A stretch of DNA of 64,000 bases from the NCBI GenBank assembly GCA_965237485.1, contig CBDEFQ010000009.1, positions 806,001 to 870,000 on the forward strand. Reading direction: 5' to 3'. The notes beneath the pieces were generated by a model, which was not told the origin of the DNA, made no database searches, and was given only the letters and a program-made list of their open reading frames with translations. The translations under genes were made by a program, and so were the position numbers. Positions within the stretch are counted from its first letter, which is position 1; every line of letters starts with the position of its first letter. The stretch is from JAAELZ01 sp965237485 (GTDB lineage: Bacteria; Pseudomonadota; Gammaproteobacteria; Arenicellales; Poriferihabitantaceae). Below, in pieces: positions 54,261 to 63,820 of the stretch.

Positions 54261-55046
54261 ATGAGCCAGATAGTATTTCTAAATAAGGTAAAACAGATGA
54301 GATTTGAAGAAGCATATGAAGATTATCAAGCTAAACGACTATCACCAGCGGATGCTGCCACAATACTGGGTGTTTGTGATCGAAGTTTTCGTAGGTACAT
54401 TAATAAGTACGAAGAATCAGGATTGGATGGGCTGTTAGATCAGCGACTCAATCAGCCCTCACACAGGCGGGCACCCGTAGACGAAATGATCAAGCTACAA
54501 GACCTATACTCAACACGCTATCAAGGCTGGAATGTGCGCCACTTCCATACATGGTATCAACGCGAGTACCAAGGTAAGCGTAGCTACAGTTGGGTTAAGA
54601 ATAAGCTACAAAGCGCAGACCTGGTGCGTAAATCTAAAACACGCGGCCCTCACCGCATTAAACGTCTACCTGGCGCCTTGCCAGGTAGGATGATTCACCA
54701 GGATGGCAGTACTCACCAATGGGTACCTGATGTGTCTTGGGACTTAATCGTCACCCTGGATGATGCCACCAATAAGCATTATTCCATGCGCTTTGTCGAA
54801 GAGGAAGGCACGCACAGCAGCTTGCTTGGGGTTAAAGATGTACTTAAGGTGAAGGGGCTATTCTGTTCGTTTTACTCTGACCGAGGCAGCCACTATTGGC
54901 ATACGCCTGAGGCTGGCGGCAAGGTGGATAAGAATGGCCCAACTCAATTTGGGTTGGCGATGAAGAGATTAGGCATTGGCATGATAGCGGCTTATTCTCC
55001 TGAAGCCAGAGCAGAGGCCGTCCAAAAGAACATTCCTATAAGATAA
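54261..55046 (+). pseudogene. ISNCY-type transposase, C-terminally truncated by IS copy B
   Basis: It starts at the ATG at 54261 (MSQIVFLNKVKQMRFEEAYEDY). HTH region ATILGVCDRSFRRYINKYEE, then MIHQDGSTHQWVPDVSWDLIVTLDD, EEGTHSSLLG, YSDRGSHYWHTPEAGGKVDK and IAAYSPEARA. Homologues continue with a glutamate-containing SER.F segment; here the frame derails after RA into EAVQKNIPIR and stops at the start of IS copy B. The catalytic glutamate region and C-terminus are lost. Confidence 0.8.
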
Positions 55047-55107
55047 CCCCCAGACGTCAGGGTAGTTGCACACATTTTAATTCACAAGGGGCGGCGGAGA
55101 AATACTC

Positions 55108-55599
55108 ATGCCAAAATATAGCGTAGAACGAAGAGAAGCTGTTTTATCTAAATTATTATCATCAAATAGTCAGTCCTTCGCAGAAATATCTAGAGAAGAA
55201 GGAATCAGTGTTCAAACCTTGTATGATTGGCGAAATAAAGCCAGACGATCAGGAGTTTTAATGCCTAATAGTGATTCATCTAATCAGTGGGATTGCCAAA
55301 CTAAGTTCACCGTAGTTCTTGAAACTGCTGCGATGAATGAACAAGAATTATCTGCGTATTGCCGAGAGAAAGGCCTATACCCTACTCAAATAACGCAATG
55401 GCGAGAAGCTTGTATTAATGGTGTTGATGAGGCTCTCATTAGCCCTAAAGTTGCGCGCGATGAAATACGTGCGTTAAAAAAAGACAAGAAGAAGCTAGAA
55501 ACCCAGCTGCGCCGCAAAGATAAAGCCTTGGCTGAAACGGCCGCATTATTAGTATTACAAAAAAAGTTTCAGGCGCTTTGGGAGGACGAGGAAGTATGA
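55108..55599 (+). CDS. IS3-like OrfA (copy B)
   Basis: 163 residues, the same protein as in copy A (two HTH segments and a coiled coil). The stop overlaps the orfB start (ATGA at 55596-55599). Confidence 0.92.
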   Translation: MPKYSVERREAVLSKLLSSNSQSFAEISREEGISVQTLYDWRNKARRSGVLMPNSDSSNQWDCQTKFTVVLETAAMNEQELSAYCREKGLYPTQITQWREACINGVDEALISPKVARDEIRALKKDKKKLETQLRRKDKALAETAALLVLQKKFQALWEDEEV

Positions 55600-56645
55600 T
55601 TACGACTCAGACGCGCATTAAAGTAATCAATGATGTTAATGAAGCAGTAGACGCAGGTTCAAAGCGTTCAAGTGCTTGTGAGTTGGTTGGCCTTGCCGAG
55701 TCTACGCTTAGACGTTGGAAGCCAAAAGGAGAAGATAGTATCCGCAGTGATCAACGTCCTTTGGTAGAAAAGCCAGTCCCTGGCAATAAACTAAGCGAGC
55801 AAGAGCAGCAACACATTTTATCGATATGTAATGAATCGGCATACAATCATTTGCCGCCGTCGCAAATAGTACCGCAGTTGGCTGACAAAGGTATTTATGT
55901 GGCCAGCGAGTCTAGCTTTTATCGAGTTCTCAAGGCGCATGGGCAATTGAAGCACCGCGGCCGCGCCAAACAAAAGCAGTCCCGAACACCCGATACTCAT
56001 ATAGCGCTAAAACCTAATGCTGTGTGGATGTGGGATATCACCTATTTGGCGACGCGTACTATTGGCAAGCATTATTACCTGTACATGGTAGAAGACCTTT
56101 ACAGTCGCTATGGCGTTCACTGGGAAGTACATCCTGTTGAAAGCGGTGAATTAGGTGCGCAGTTGATGTCTCAGGCGGCTCTAAAAGTGGCCAGCTGCGA
56201 TGGCATGCCCGTCTTACACAGTGATAATGGCAGCCCAATGAAATCGTTCACAATGAGAGCGAAGTTAGAAGCATTAGGAATAAAGCCCTCTTACTCAAGG
56301 CCAAGAGTAAGCAATGACAACGCTTATATTGAATCCATGTTTAGAACGGTAAAGTATTGCCCTGCGTGGCCTTCTCAAGGCTTCGATAGCTTAGAGGCCG
56401 CCCGCCAATGGGTGGGTAAGTTTATGCAATGGTATAACGAAGAACATCGTCACAGTGCTATACGCTACGTTACACCTGGCCAGCGTTATCGCGGTGAAGA
56501 TAGTGCCCTATTAGCAAAACGAGAAGTTGTTTATCAGGAAGCTAAAGCAGCAAAACCTAATCGGTGGTCTGGCCAAACCCGAAATTGGCGGCCTTGTGGT
56601 GCGGTTGCGCTGAACCCACAAAAAGAAGTATTATTGGCTGCGTAG
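55596..56645 (+). CDS. IS3-like OrfB transposase (copy B)
   Basis: 349 residues, the same protein as copy A with the DDE core intact. Presumably active. Confidence 0.92.
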   Translation: MITTQTRIKVINDVNEAVDAGSKRSSACELVGLAESTLRRWKPKGEDSIRSDQRPLVEKPVPGNKLSEQEQQHILSICNESAYNHLPPSQIVPQLADKGIYVASESSFYRVLKAHGQLKHRGRAKQKQSRTPDTHIALKPNAVWMWDITYLATRTIGKHYYLYMVEDLYSRYGVHWEVHPVESGELGAQLMSQAALKVASCDGMPVLHSDNGSPMKSFTMRAKLEALGIKPSYSRPRVSNDNAYIESMFRTVKYCPAWPSQGFDSLEAARQWVGKFMQWYNEEHRHSAIRYVTPGQRYRGEDSALLAKREVVYQEAKAAKPNRWSGQTRNWRPCGAVALNPQKEVLLAA

Positions 56646-56674
56646 GAAAATGTGCAACTACCCTGAAAATTGCC

Positions 56675-57037
56675 GATACTGTGTCCGCGCACTCGCAAAA
56701 GGTAATCGGCTTTAGGTTTAAATTGCTGCGCATCAAGCTCTACCACTTCTTCGATATGCTCTTGCGCCAAGATAGGGGCACCCGCAGCAACTTGCCCGAC
56801 CAATGGTAAGCCGCTGACCATCTGCTTTTGCAGCACACGAATACCGCGAGACACACTAGGAATAAGCTCAATCAAGCCTTTGCGTGACAAGGCTTTAAGG
56901 TGGTCGTCTGCTGCAGTGGGTGAGCGAAAACCAAAATGCAAACAAAGCTCTGTGCGTGTCGGCGGTGCCCCATTGGTTTGCAGACAAGTTGTGATGAAAT
57001 CTAAAATTTGCTGCTGCTTAGCGGTAATCTTGAGCAT
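56675..57037 (-). pseudogene. lexA: LexA repressor, C-terminal half removed by IS copy B
   Basis: The first 121 residues of LexA remain. The winged-helix domain is MLKITAKQQQILDFI, PPTRTELCLHFGFRSPTAADDHLKAL and SRGIRVL. The self-cleavage site Ala85-Gly86 is in VGQVAAGAP. The sequence stops two residues after GHS, where Ser120 would be the catalytic serine; the catalytic lysine and the dimerisation surface are missing. The frame runs on into the IS to 56534. A perfect SOS box lies 21 bp upstream. Whether another lexA exists elsewhere cannot be told here. Confidence 0.9.
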
Positions 57038-57057
57038 GATGCGTTTATTATTTTATA

Positions 57058-57073
57058 CTGTATATGCATACAG
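57058..57073 (-). promoter_or_regulatory. LexA (SOS) box upstream of lexA remnant
   Basis: CTGTATATGCATACAG is a perfect palindrome matching the CTGT-N8-ACAG consensus, with the flanking bases also symmetrical. It is 21 bp before the lexA ATG. IS4 copy 2 begins only 5 bp further upstream, so the native -35 region may be lost. Confidence 0.9.
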
Positions 57074-57078
57074 TATAT

Positions 57079-58352
57079 CACTGCTGTCCCGTTAACTTTC
57101 ACAGCAACGAAAATTGATTAGGGTTAAGGTTTGGGTGATGCATCGGGTCCCCTCGCAACAGTGCCATTAAATCACGTTTTTCAAACAAATTAAGCTGCAA
57201 TACCCTCAATATTTGTTGCATCGTTTTGCCCGCCTTCGACTGCAATTTGATGAACATCAGTATTAGGTAAATACATAACGCAATCCATATTTGGGTCAAT
57301 ACTGCGTTCTTGCTGGTGCCGATAAATGACTTCACCTTTAAGTTCTGCTTGATCCACTTGAAGAATAATTCCACCTGCCATCTGACTTTATAAATATCGG
57401 CGATAGTTTGAGCACTGAGCTTAAAGTGGTTGGTTAAAAACACATAATGCTTGCCTGTAGTGGCATCGCGATAACCAATACGGCGTAATCGAATCGAACA
57501 CTCCTTTGCTGCTTTGACCCCCGTGAATTCAATCGTTTGATCACTGCTAAGTCCCGTTCCCTTGCGTACACTATGTCGCTTGATAAGGCGGTATGCAGCA
57601 TTCTTCTTTAATCGTGTGACAAAGTATATTCCCTTGTCATTCAATTGCTTATACCAAGCATAGTCGTTGTATCCACGGTCAATAACTACAATGCTGCCTT
57701 TCGGGAAAGCTACTTTCCTGCCTGCAGTAACATCAGCACATTTACCCTCGGTGATATTAACAAACTCAGGTAAGTAACCATCATGATTCAGGCCTACATG
57801 CAGTTTGATTGCCCCTTTAGTTGATCGAAAGTCTGCCCATGGGAAAACCGATAAGCACAGATCAATGGTAGATGAGTCCAGCGAATACAGGGGATTCTTG
57901 AAACGAAAGTTATGCCCTGGCGTTTTGCTCTGACAGCACTTGAGTAATTGAGAGAATAGCGCTTCATAAAGGCTCGAAGGCTTGTTCTCATTGATGCGTG
58001 AAAGATTGGACCGCGTTAACACGGCACTACCAGGATGATACAAGCGGTGTGATTGAGTGCTGACATTATCAACAATATCACGCAAGCTATGACGGCCAGT
58101 CAATTGAGCTATAGTCAGGCTCACGAACTGTGACCAACGAGACGCTCTGCGGAATGAACGCCCCGAATGATGTTGAATTGCGAGTGCCTCGAATTCATGT
58201 CTCGGAACAATTTTGAGTATTTGATTTAGAACGGTATTACAATGTGACATGGTCTGATTTTCCTATTTGATTCAACGGTTTATCGCTAAACGTATTTTAT
58301 CAAATTGAGAGAAAATCAGGCCTGTTTCTTTAGTGTTAACGGGACAGCAGTG
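57079..58352 (-). mobile_element. IS4-family insertion sequence copy 2, 1274 bp, no target duplication
   Basis: Same 18-bp ends as copy 1 and the same length. Left flank ACAGTATAT and right flank ATAGTAATA do not match, unlike the clean 9-bp duplication of copy 1. It joins the lexA control region to the type II methylase gene. Confidence 0.92.
57099..58250 (-). CDS. IS4-family transposase, copy 2
   Basis: 383 residues, DDE core intact (SLDSSTIDL, VIDRGYNDY, YKVRWQVELFFKWIK). Differs from copy 1 at four positions that I can see. Confidence 0.95.
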   Translation of the reverse strand: MSHCNTVLNQILKIVPRHEFEALAIQHHSGRSFRRASRWSQFVSLTIAQLTGRHSLRDIVDNVSTQSHRLYHPGSAVLTRSNLSRINENKPSSLYEALFSQLLKCCQSKTPGHNFRFKNPLYSLDSSTIDLCLSVFPWADFRSTKGAIKLHVGLNHDGYLPEFVNITEGKCADVTAGRKVAFPKGSIVVIDRGYNDYAWYKQLNDKGIYFVTRLKKNAAYRLIKRHSVRKGTGLSSDQTIEFTGVKAAKECSIRLRRIGYRDATTGKHYVFLTNHFKLSAQTIADIYKVRWQVELFFKWIKQNLKVKSFIGTSKNAVLTQIWIALCIYLILMFIKLQSKAGKTMQQILRVLQLNLFEKRDLMALLRGDPMHHPNLNPNQFSLL

Positions 58353-58360
58353 ATAGTAAT

Positions 58361-59440
58361 ATGAATAATGTATGGGATATAAGTCAAAGATTTACAGTAA
58401 AAAAACACTATTTTCATCCACAAAAATCTAAAACCGATTATTTCCAATTGCAAAATAGACGTTACTTAGGGAATAAATATAAACTACTTGGATTTATTGA
58501 AGATATAATTTCTGAAAAATGTGGTCCAATAATTTCTTTTTGTGATATTTTTGCTGGAACTGGTGTTGTTGGCGAAAGGTTCAATAATCCAGAAATTAAA
58601 ATTATTTCTAATGATTTTCTTTATGCTAATTATGTTTGCTTGCAGGCATTTTTGGGAATTAATAAAAATGTGCAGAAAAATATTACAGAAAAGATAAACC
58701 ATCTCAATAATCTAGAAAATAAAGAAGAAAATTATTTTTCAGAACATTTTGGCGGAACATATTTTTCAAAAGAAAATGCAATCAAAATTGGCGTTATGCG
58801 AGAGGAAATTGAAAATGTTGCAGGAAATAAGAGTGAAAGAAACACGTTAATTTGCTCTTTACTTTACTCAATGGATAAAGTTGCAAACACTGTTGGTCAT
58901 TATGACGCTTTCCGTAAAAAGTTAGATATGTTACGACCAATAAAACTTTTGATTCCCGATATTGATTATCCAAACAACCATAATAACGAGATTCACAAAG
59001 AGGATGCAAATATGCTTATTAGAAAAATCTCTTGCGATGTTTTGTATATTGATCCTCCTTACAACTCACGACAATATTCCGATGCATATCATCTTTTAGA
59101 AAATCTAGCTGAATGGAAAAAGCCAAATGTTGTTGGAATTGGTAAAAAGATGAATCGTTCGCACATAAAAAGTAATTATTGCTTGAGGTCTGCTACACAA
59201 GCTTTGGCGGATTTAATCAGAAGTGCAAATTGTAAACACATTTTACTTTCCTACAATAACACGGGTGATTCAAAAGATGGCCGTTCAAACGCAAGAATGA
59301 GCGATGATGAAATTTTGCAAATTTTAAATAACAAAGGTGATGTTGAAATATTTGAAAAAGAATACAAAACATTTACTACAGGAAAAAGTAACGGAGAAAA
59401 TAATGCGGAACGTATTTTCTATTGTAAAGTAACAAAATAA
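58361..59440 (+). CDS. DNA adenine methylase, D12 class, of a type II restriction system
   Basis: 359 residues. The SAM-binding motif FCDIFAGTGVVGERF (about 60-74) and the catalytic DPPY in VLYIDPPYNSRQY (about 231) define an N6-adenine methyltransferase of the MethyltransfD12 family; NRRYLGNKYKLLGFI is the family N-terminal block. The gene is distinctly AT-rich compared with the housekeeping genes to the left, as is the restriction gene 2 bp downstream, so the pair was probably acquired. It appears intact and would protect against its partner. Confidence 0.93.
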   Translation: MNNVWDISQRFTVKKHYFHPQKSKTDYFQLQNRRYLGNKYKLLGFIEDIISEKCGPIISFCDIFAGTGVVGERFNNPEIKIISNDFLYANYVCLQAFLGINKNVQKNITEKINHLNNLENKEENYFSEHFGGTYFSKENAIKIGVMREEIENVAGNKSERNTLICSLLYSMDKVANTVGHYDAFRKKLDMLRPIKLLIPDIDYPNNHNNEIHKEDANMLIRKISCDVLYIDPPYNSRQYSDAYHLLENLAEWKKPNVVGIGKKMNRSHIKSNYCLRSATQALADLIRSANCKHILLSYNNTGDSKDGRSNARMSDDEILQILNNKGDVEIFEKEYKTFTTGKSNGENNAERIFYCKVTK

Positions 59441-60023
59441 TTATGAAAAAACCTTGGTCAATTACAACCACAACAAGAAGTCCTTATAGATTAAGGGAGC
59501 AATTACGAATTCTAAAAGATGGTTTTGTTGGTGCTGAATGGACGAGAGAAAATCAAATCAACCTTCAAATCTCGCTAATACAACATCGATTATATGGACA
59601 TAGCGAAGATGGTGGATTTTCTAATCAATTTTTGACTGGATTATCAAATGAACACAAAGAAATCTTCACCAACTTTTCACACGATTTAACTTTTGACGAA
59701 GCAAAGGCAATTTTTGAGAGCAAAAACTATACAGACCCTTCAATGAGAGGTAGACAATCATTTAATCCATTTAAGAAATTTGGCTTTGTGCGTTTAGATG
59801 ATAGTATCTTACAAATAACGGATTTCGGTGAATATTTTTTATCTGATGAATATGACTTATCTGAAATATTTTTCCGCAACTTTATAAAGTGGCAATTACC
59901 AAATCCTGATAATACTGGGTATAAATTAAGAGATGGCTATGACATAAAACCTTTTGTTGCAACCCCCAGACGTCAGGGTAGTTGCACACATTTTAATTCA
60001 CAAGGGGCGGCGGAGAAATACTC

Positions 60024-60515
60024 ATGCCGAAATATAGCGTAGAACGAAGAGAAGCTGTTTTATCTAAATTATTATCATCAAATAGTCAGTCCTTCGCAGA
60101 AATATCTAGAGAAGAAGGAATCAGTGTTCAAACCTTGTATGATTGGCGAAATAAAGCCAGACGATCAGGAGTTTTAATGCCTAATAGTGATTCATCTAAT
60201 CAGTGGGATTGCCAAACTAAGTTCACCGTAGTTCTTGAAACTGCTGCGATGAATGAACAAGAATTATCTGCGTATTGCCGAGAGAAAGGCCTATACCCTA
60301 CTCAAATAACGCAATGGCGAGAAGCTTGTATTAATGGTGTTGATGAGGCTCTCATTAGCCCTAAAGTTGCGCGCGATGAAATACGTGCGTTAAAAAAAGA
60401 CAAGAAGAAGCTAGAAACCCAGCTGCGCCGCAAAGATAAAGCCTTGGCTGAAACGGCCGCATTATTAGTATTACAAAAAAAGTTTCAGGCGCTTTGGGAG
60501 GACGAGGAAGTATGA
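60024..60515 (+). CDS. IS3-like OrfA (copy C)
   Basis: 163 residues, the same protein as in the other copies. The stop overlaps the orfB start. Confidence 0.92.
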   Translation: MPKYSVERREAVLSKLLSSNSQSFAEISREEGISVQTLYDWRNKARRSGVLMPNSDSSNQWDCQTKFTVVLETAAMNEQELSAYCREKGLYPTQITQWREACINGVDEALISPKVARDEIRALKKDKKKLETQLRRKDKALAETAALLVLQKKFQALWEDEEV

Positions 60516-61560
60516 TTACGACTCAGACGCGCATTAAAGTAATCAATGATGTTAATGAAGCAGTAGACGCAGGTTCAAAGCGTTCAAGTGCTTGTGAGTT
60601 GGTTGGCCTTGCCGAGTCTACGCTTAGACGTTGGAAGCCAAAAGGAGAAGATAGTATCCGCAGTGATCAACGTCCTTTGGTAGAAAAGCCAGTACCTGGC
60701 AATAAACTAAGCGAGCAAGAGCAGCAACACATTTTATCGATATGTAATGAATCGGCATACCATCATTTGCCGCCGTCGCAAATAGTACCGCAGTTGGCTG
60801 ACAAAGGTATTTATGTGGCCAGCGAGTCTAGCTTTTATCGAGTTCTCAAGGCGCATGGGCAATTGAAGCACCGCGGCCGCGCCAAACAAAAGCAGTCCCG
60901 AACACCCGATACTCATATAGCGCTAAAACCTAATGCTGTGTGGATGTGGGATATCACCTATTTGGCGACGCGTACTATTGGCAAGCATTATTACCTGTAC
61001 ATGGTAGAAGACCTTTACAGTCGCTATGGCGTTCACTGGGAAGTACATCCTGTTGAAAGCGGTGAATTAGGTGCGCAGTTGATGTCTCAGGCGGCTCTAA
61101 AAGTGGCCAGCTGCGATGGCATGCCCGTCTTACACAGTGATAATGGCAGCCCAATGAAATCGTTCACAATGAGAGCGAAGTTAGAAGCATTAGGAATAAA
61201 GCCCTCTTACTCAAGGCCAAGAGTAAGCAATGACAACGCTTATATTGAATCCATGTTTAGAACGGTAAAGTATTGCCCTGCGTGGCCTTCTCAAGGCTTC
61301 GATAGCTTAAAGGCCGCCCGCCAATGGGTGGGTAAGTTTATGCAATGGTATACGAAGAACATCGTCACAGTGCTATACGCTACGTTACACCTGGCCAGCG
61401 TTATCGCGGTGAAGATAGTGCCCTATTAGCAAAACGAGAAGTTGTTTATCAGGAAGCTAAAGCAGCAAAACCTAATCGGTGGTCTGGCCAAACCCGAAAT
61501 TGGCGGCCTTGTGGTGCGGTTGCGCTGAACCCACAAAAAGAAGTATTATTGGCTGCGTAG
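60512..61560 (+). pseudogene. IS3-like OrfB transposase (copy C), one-base deletion
   Basis: Identical to copy A up to KFMQWY, then one A is missing near 61351 (TGGTATACGAAGAAC where other copies have TGGTATAACGAAGAAC). The frame derails to TKNIVTVLY and stops at 61429; the proper C-terminus resumes in another frame from about 61345 to 61560. The DDE residues precede the shift, but the C-terminal 60 or so residues are lost. It also carries H for N in AYHHLPPS and K for E in SLKAAR. Confidence 0.9.
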
Positions 61561-62703
61561 GAAAATGTGCAACTACCCTGAAAATTGCCGCAACCTTACA
61601 TTTGATAAAAGTTGTAAATTCAAAATGGGAGACTTTGAGTAATAGTCCTGTTGGATTATCAAAAAAAGAGTTTCTTTTATTTGCTCCAACGCTTATAAAT
61701 TTTAAGAATATAAATAATCAGGCACAAAAAGTTATAGATTTAAGATTATTACAGCAAGGAAAATCTATACAAGAACAAAAAGAGGTCTCCAATAATTACC
61801 AACAAACTTTTGCTATAGAGTTTTTAGAAACTGAAAGTTCTGAAAAGATAAGAAAATTATTAAGTAACTTAAGAGATTATGGAGATAATGCAATACGATA
61901 TTTTAGATTAACAAAACTTATTTTTATCAGAGGTAATGGGCATTATATTGATCTGGAAACCAGAAGATCAGTTGAGATTGAATCTTTACTTAGTTTTGAT
62001 AATGCACAATCAAAATCTTTTGAAACAAAAAATGAATATTTAAATTACATTTCAGACATATCACAACCTCAACTCCCATGGGAAACATCAGAGAAATATA
62101 TTGAGATTATTGAAAAACTTATTGAAGAAATAAAAACATACGTAACTGACTTAGAAAAAGAAGATATTAAAATCAAAGAATTTAAAGAAATGCAAAGAGA
62201 TGTGTTGAAAGACTATATTGCAGAATTACGCGGCTACAGAAAATTATTACAAAACGAATTAAACCACAAAGAATCTCAAAACACAGAACAAATAGAATCA
62301 TACATAAAAAATCTTGAAAATATTTTTGATTTTGATGATCGTCCAATATTACTTGAAAAATTATCAGCACTTGGCCTGCATGCACTAAATGATGCTTTAA
62401 AAATACAACCAAACTATCCTGTTGGTGATGATAATGAGCCGACTTTTACTGCACCTGCAAATACGCCAGATATAGAATGTTTTTATAATAGCTTCAACGC
62501 TATTTGTGAAGTTACAATGTTAAGAAGTCGGGAGCAATGGTACAACGAGGGACAACCAGTAATGAGACATTTGCGAGACTTTGAAAGCAAATATTCGAAT
62601 AAACCATCATATTGTTTATTTATAGCACCAACACTGCACAGAGATACCATAAATACTTTTTGGACTGCGATAAAATATGAATACGAAGGAGAGAAGCAAA
62701 AAA

Positions 62704-63268
62704 GAGTTATGCCCGAATCTGGTGTATGAGGCATTTTCTTCAAGCGGCCTCGGTTTGATCTGAGTAGTCATTAGTTTGCTCTATTCCATCTTTAAATGGA
62801 ACCCCTTGAATCACTTTTGCTAGATAGGCGAACCCGCGTATTCGGTTCCACTTTTTCTCTGCGCACTGACCCAGCTTGAACATCATACTTAACATGCCAT
62901 CACGGCTAAGACATCCCTTGCATCGTTTGGTACGGTGTCGGATAGTCGCGAATGTTGATTCAATTGGATTCGTAGTACGTATGCTCATCCAGTGCTTGGC
63001 AGGGAACGAGTAGAACGTCATTAACTCTTCGCGATCTTTTTCCAAGCACTGCGTGGCTTTTGGATACTTGTCTTGATAGGTTTTAATGAATAATTGATAG
63101 GCGCTTTGCGCCGCTTCTTTGGTTTCTTCCTGCCAAATGTTATGCAGAGCTGCTTTTGCTTTGGGCTGCACCGATTTAGGCAGCTTGTTCAGCACGTTGG
63201 CCGTTTTATGCACCCAACACCGTTGATGTTTAGTGCCAGGATAGACTTCTTCCAGGGCATTCCAAAAG
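62704..63268 (-). mobile_element. IS256 copy 2, left part, interrupted by IS copy D
   Basis: The end GAGTTATGCCCGAATCTGG at 62704 is the same as at 30838. The sequence follows copy 1 to CCAAAAG at 63268, where IS copy D begins; copy 1 continues there with CCTAAAGC. The remainder of IS256 would lie beyond copy D, outside the window. Confidence 0.92.
62740..63268 (-). pseudogene. IS256-family transposase fragment (C-terminal part)
   Basis: About 176 C-terminal residues from FWNALEEVYPGTKHQRCWVH to the stop, including the catalytic Glu region NPIESTFATIRHRTK. Differences from copy 1 include W for R in RCWVH and Y for C in KTYQDKY. The N-terminal DNA-binding part and the first catalytic aspartates are separated by copy D. 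Confidence 0.92.
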
Positions 63269-63328
63269 CCCCAGACGTCAGGGTAGTTGCACACATTTTA
63301 ATTCACAAGGGGCGGCGGAGAAATACTC

Positions 63329-63820
63329 ATGCCGAAATATAGCGTAGAACGAAGAGAAGCTGTTTTATCTAAATTATTATCATCAAATAGTCAGTCCTTC
63401 GCAGAAATATCTAGAGAAGAAGGAATCAGTGTTCAAACCTTGTATGATTGGCGAAATAAAGCCAGACGATCAGGAGTTTTAATGCCTAATAGTGATTCAT
63501 CTAATCAGTGGGATTGCCAAACTAAGTTCACCGTAGTTCTTGAAACTGCTGCGATGAATGAACAAGAATTATCTGCGTATTGCCGAGAGAAAGGCCTATA
63601 CCCTACTCAAATAACGCAATGGCGAGAAGCTTGTATTAATGGTGTTGATGAGGCTCTCATTAGCCCTAAAGTTGCGCGCGATGAAATACGTGCGTTAAAA
63701 AAAGACAAGAAGAAGCTAGAAACCCAGCTGCGCCGCAAAGATAAAGCCTTGGCTGAAACGGCCGCATTATTAGTATTACAAAAAAAGTTTCAGGCGCTTT
63801 GGGAGGACGAGGAAGTATGA
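63329..63820 (+). CDS. IS3-like OrfA (copy D)
   Basis: 163 residues, the same protein as in copies A to C. Confidence 0.92.
   Translation: MPKYSVERREAVLSKLLSSNSQSFAEISREEGISVQTLYDWRNKARRSGVLMPNSDSSNQWDCQTKFTVVLETAAMNEQELSAYCREKGLYPTQITQWREACINGVDEALISPKVARDEIRALKKDKKKLETQLRRKDKALAETAALLVLQKKFQALWEDEEV

Larger units (their letters stand above)
55048..56674 (+). mobile_element. IS3-like insertion sequence copy B, 1627 bp, no target duplication
   Basis: Same ends as copy A, opposite orientation. Flanks are ATAAC on the left and GATAC on the right, so the 5-bp duplication seen for copies A and C is absent. It joins an ISNCY fragment to a lexA fragment, most likely through recombination between copies or an adjacent deletion. 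Confidence 0.9.
59964..61589 (+). mobile_element. IS3-like insertion sequence copy C, 1626 bp
   Basis: Same ends as copies A and B. The 5-bp duplication GCAAC is at 59959-59963 and 61590-61594, so it is a simple insertion into the restriction gene. It is one base shorter than copy A because of a deletion in orfB. Confidence 0.93.
59443..62703 (+). pseudogene. AlwI-family type II restriction endonuclease, split by IS copy C and cut at the 3' end by IS256
   Basis: The N-terminal piece (59443-59963) begins KKPWSITTTTRSPYRLREQL, typical of AlwI-family enzymes. The C-terminal piece (61595-62703) contains FYNSFNAICEVTMLRSREQW, the likely nuclease core. Joining across the GCAAC duplication restores DIKPFVAT-LHLIKVVNSKWETL in frame, giving about 545 residues. 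The 3' end runs into the IS256 fragment at 62704 (EYEGEKQK then RVMPESGV), so the last residues are also lost. The methylase upstream is its partner. Confidence 0.87.

Noticed and set aside
61479..61594. N-terminal part of the long frame 61479-62729
   Set aside because: This stretch is IS copy C read in a different frame; only the part from 61595 belongs to the restriction gene.
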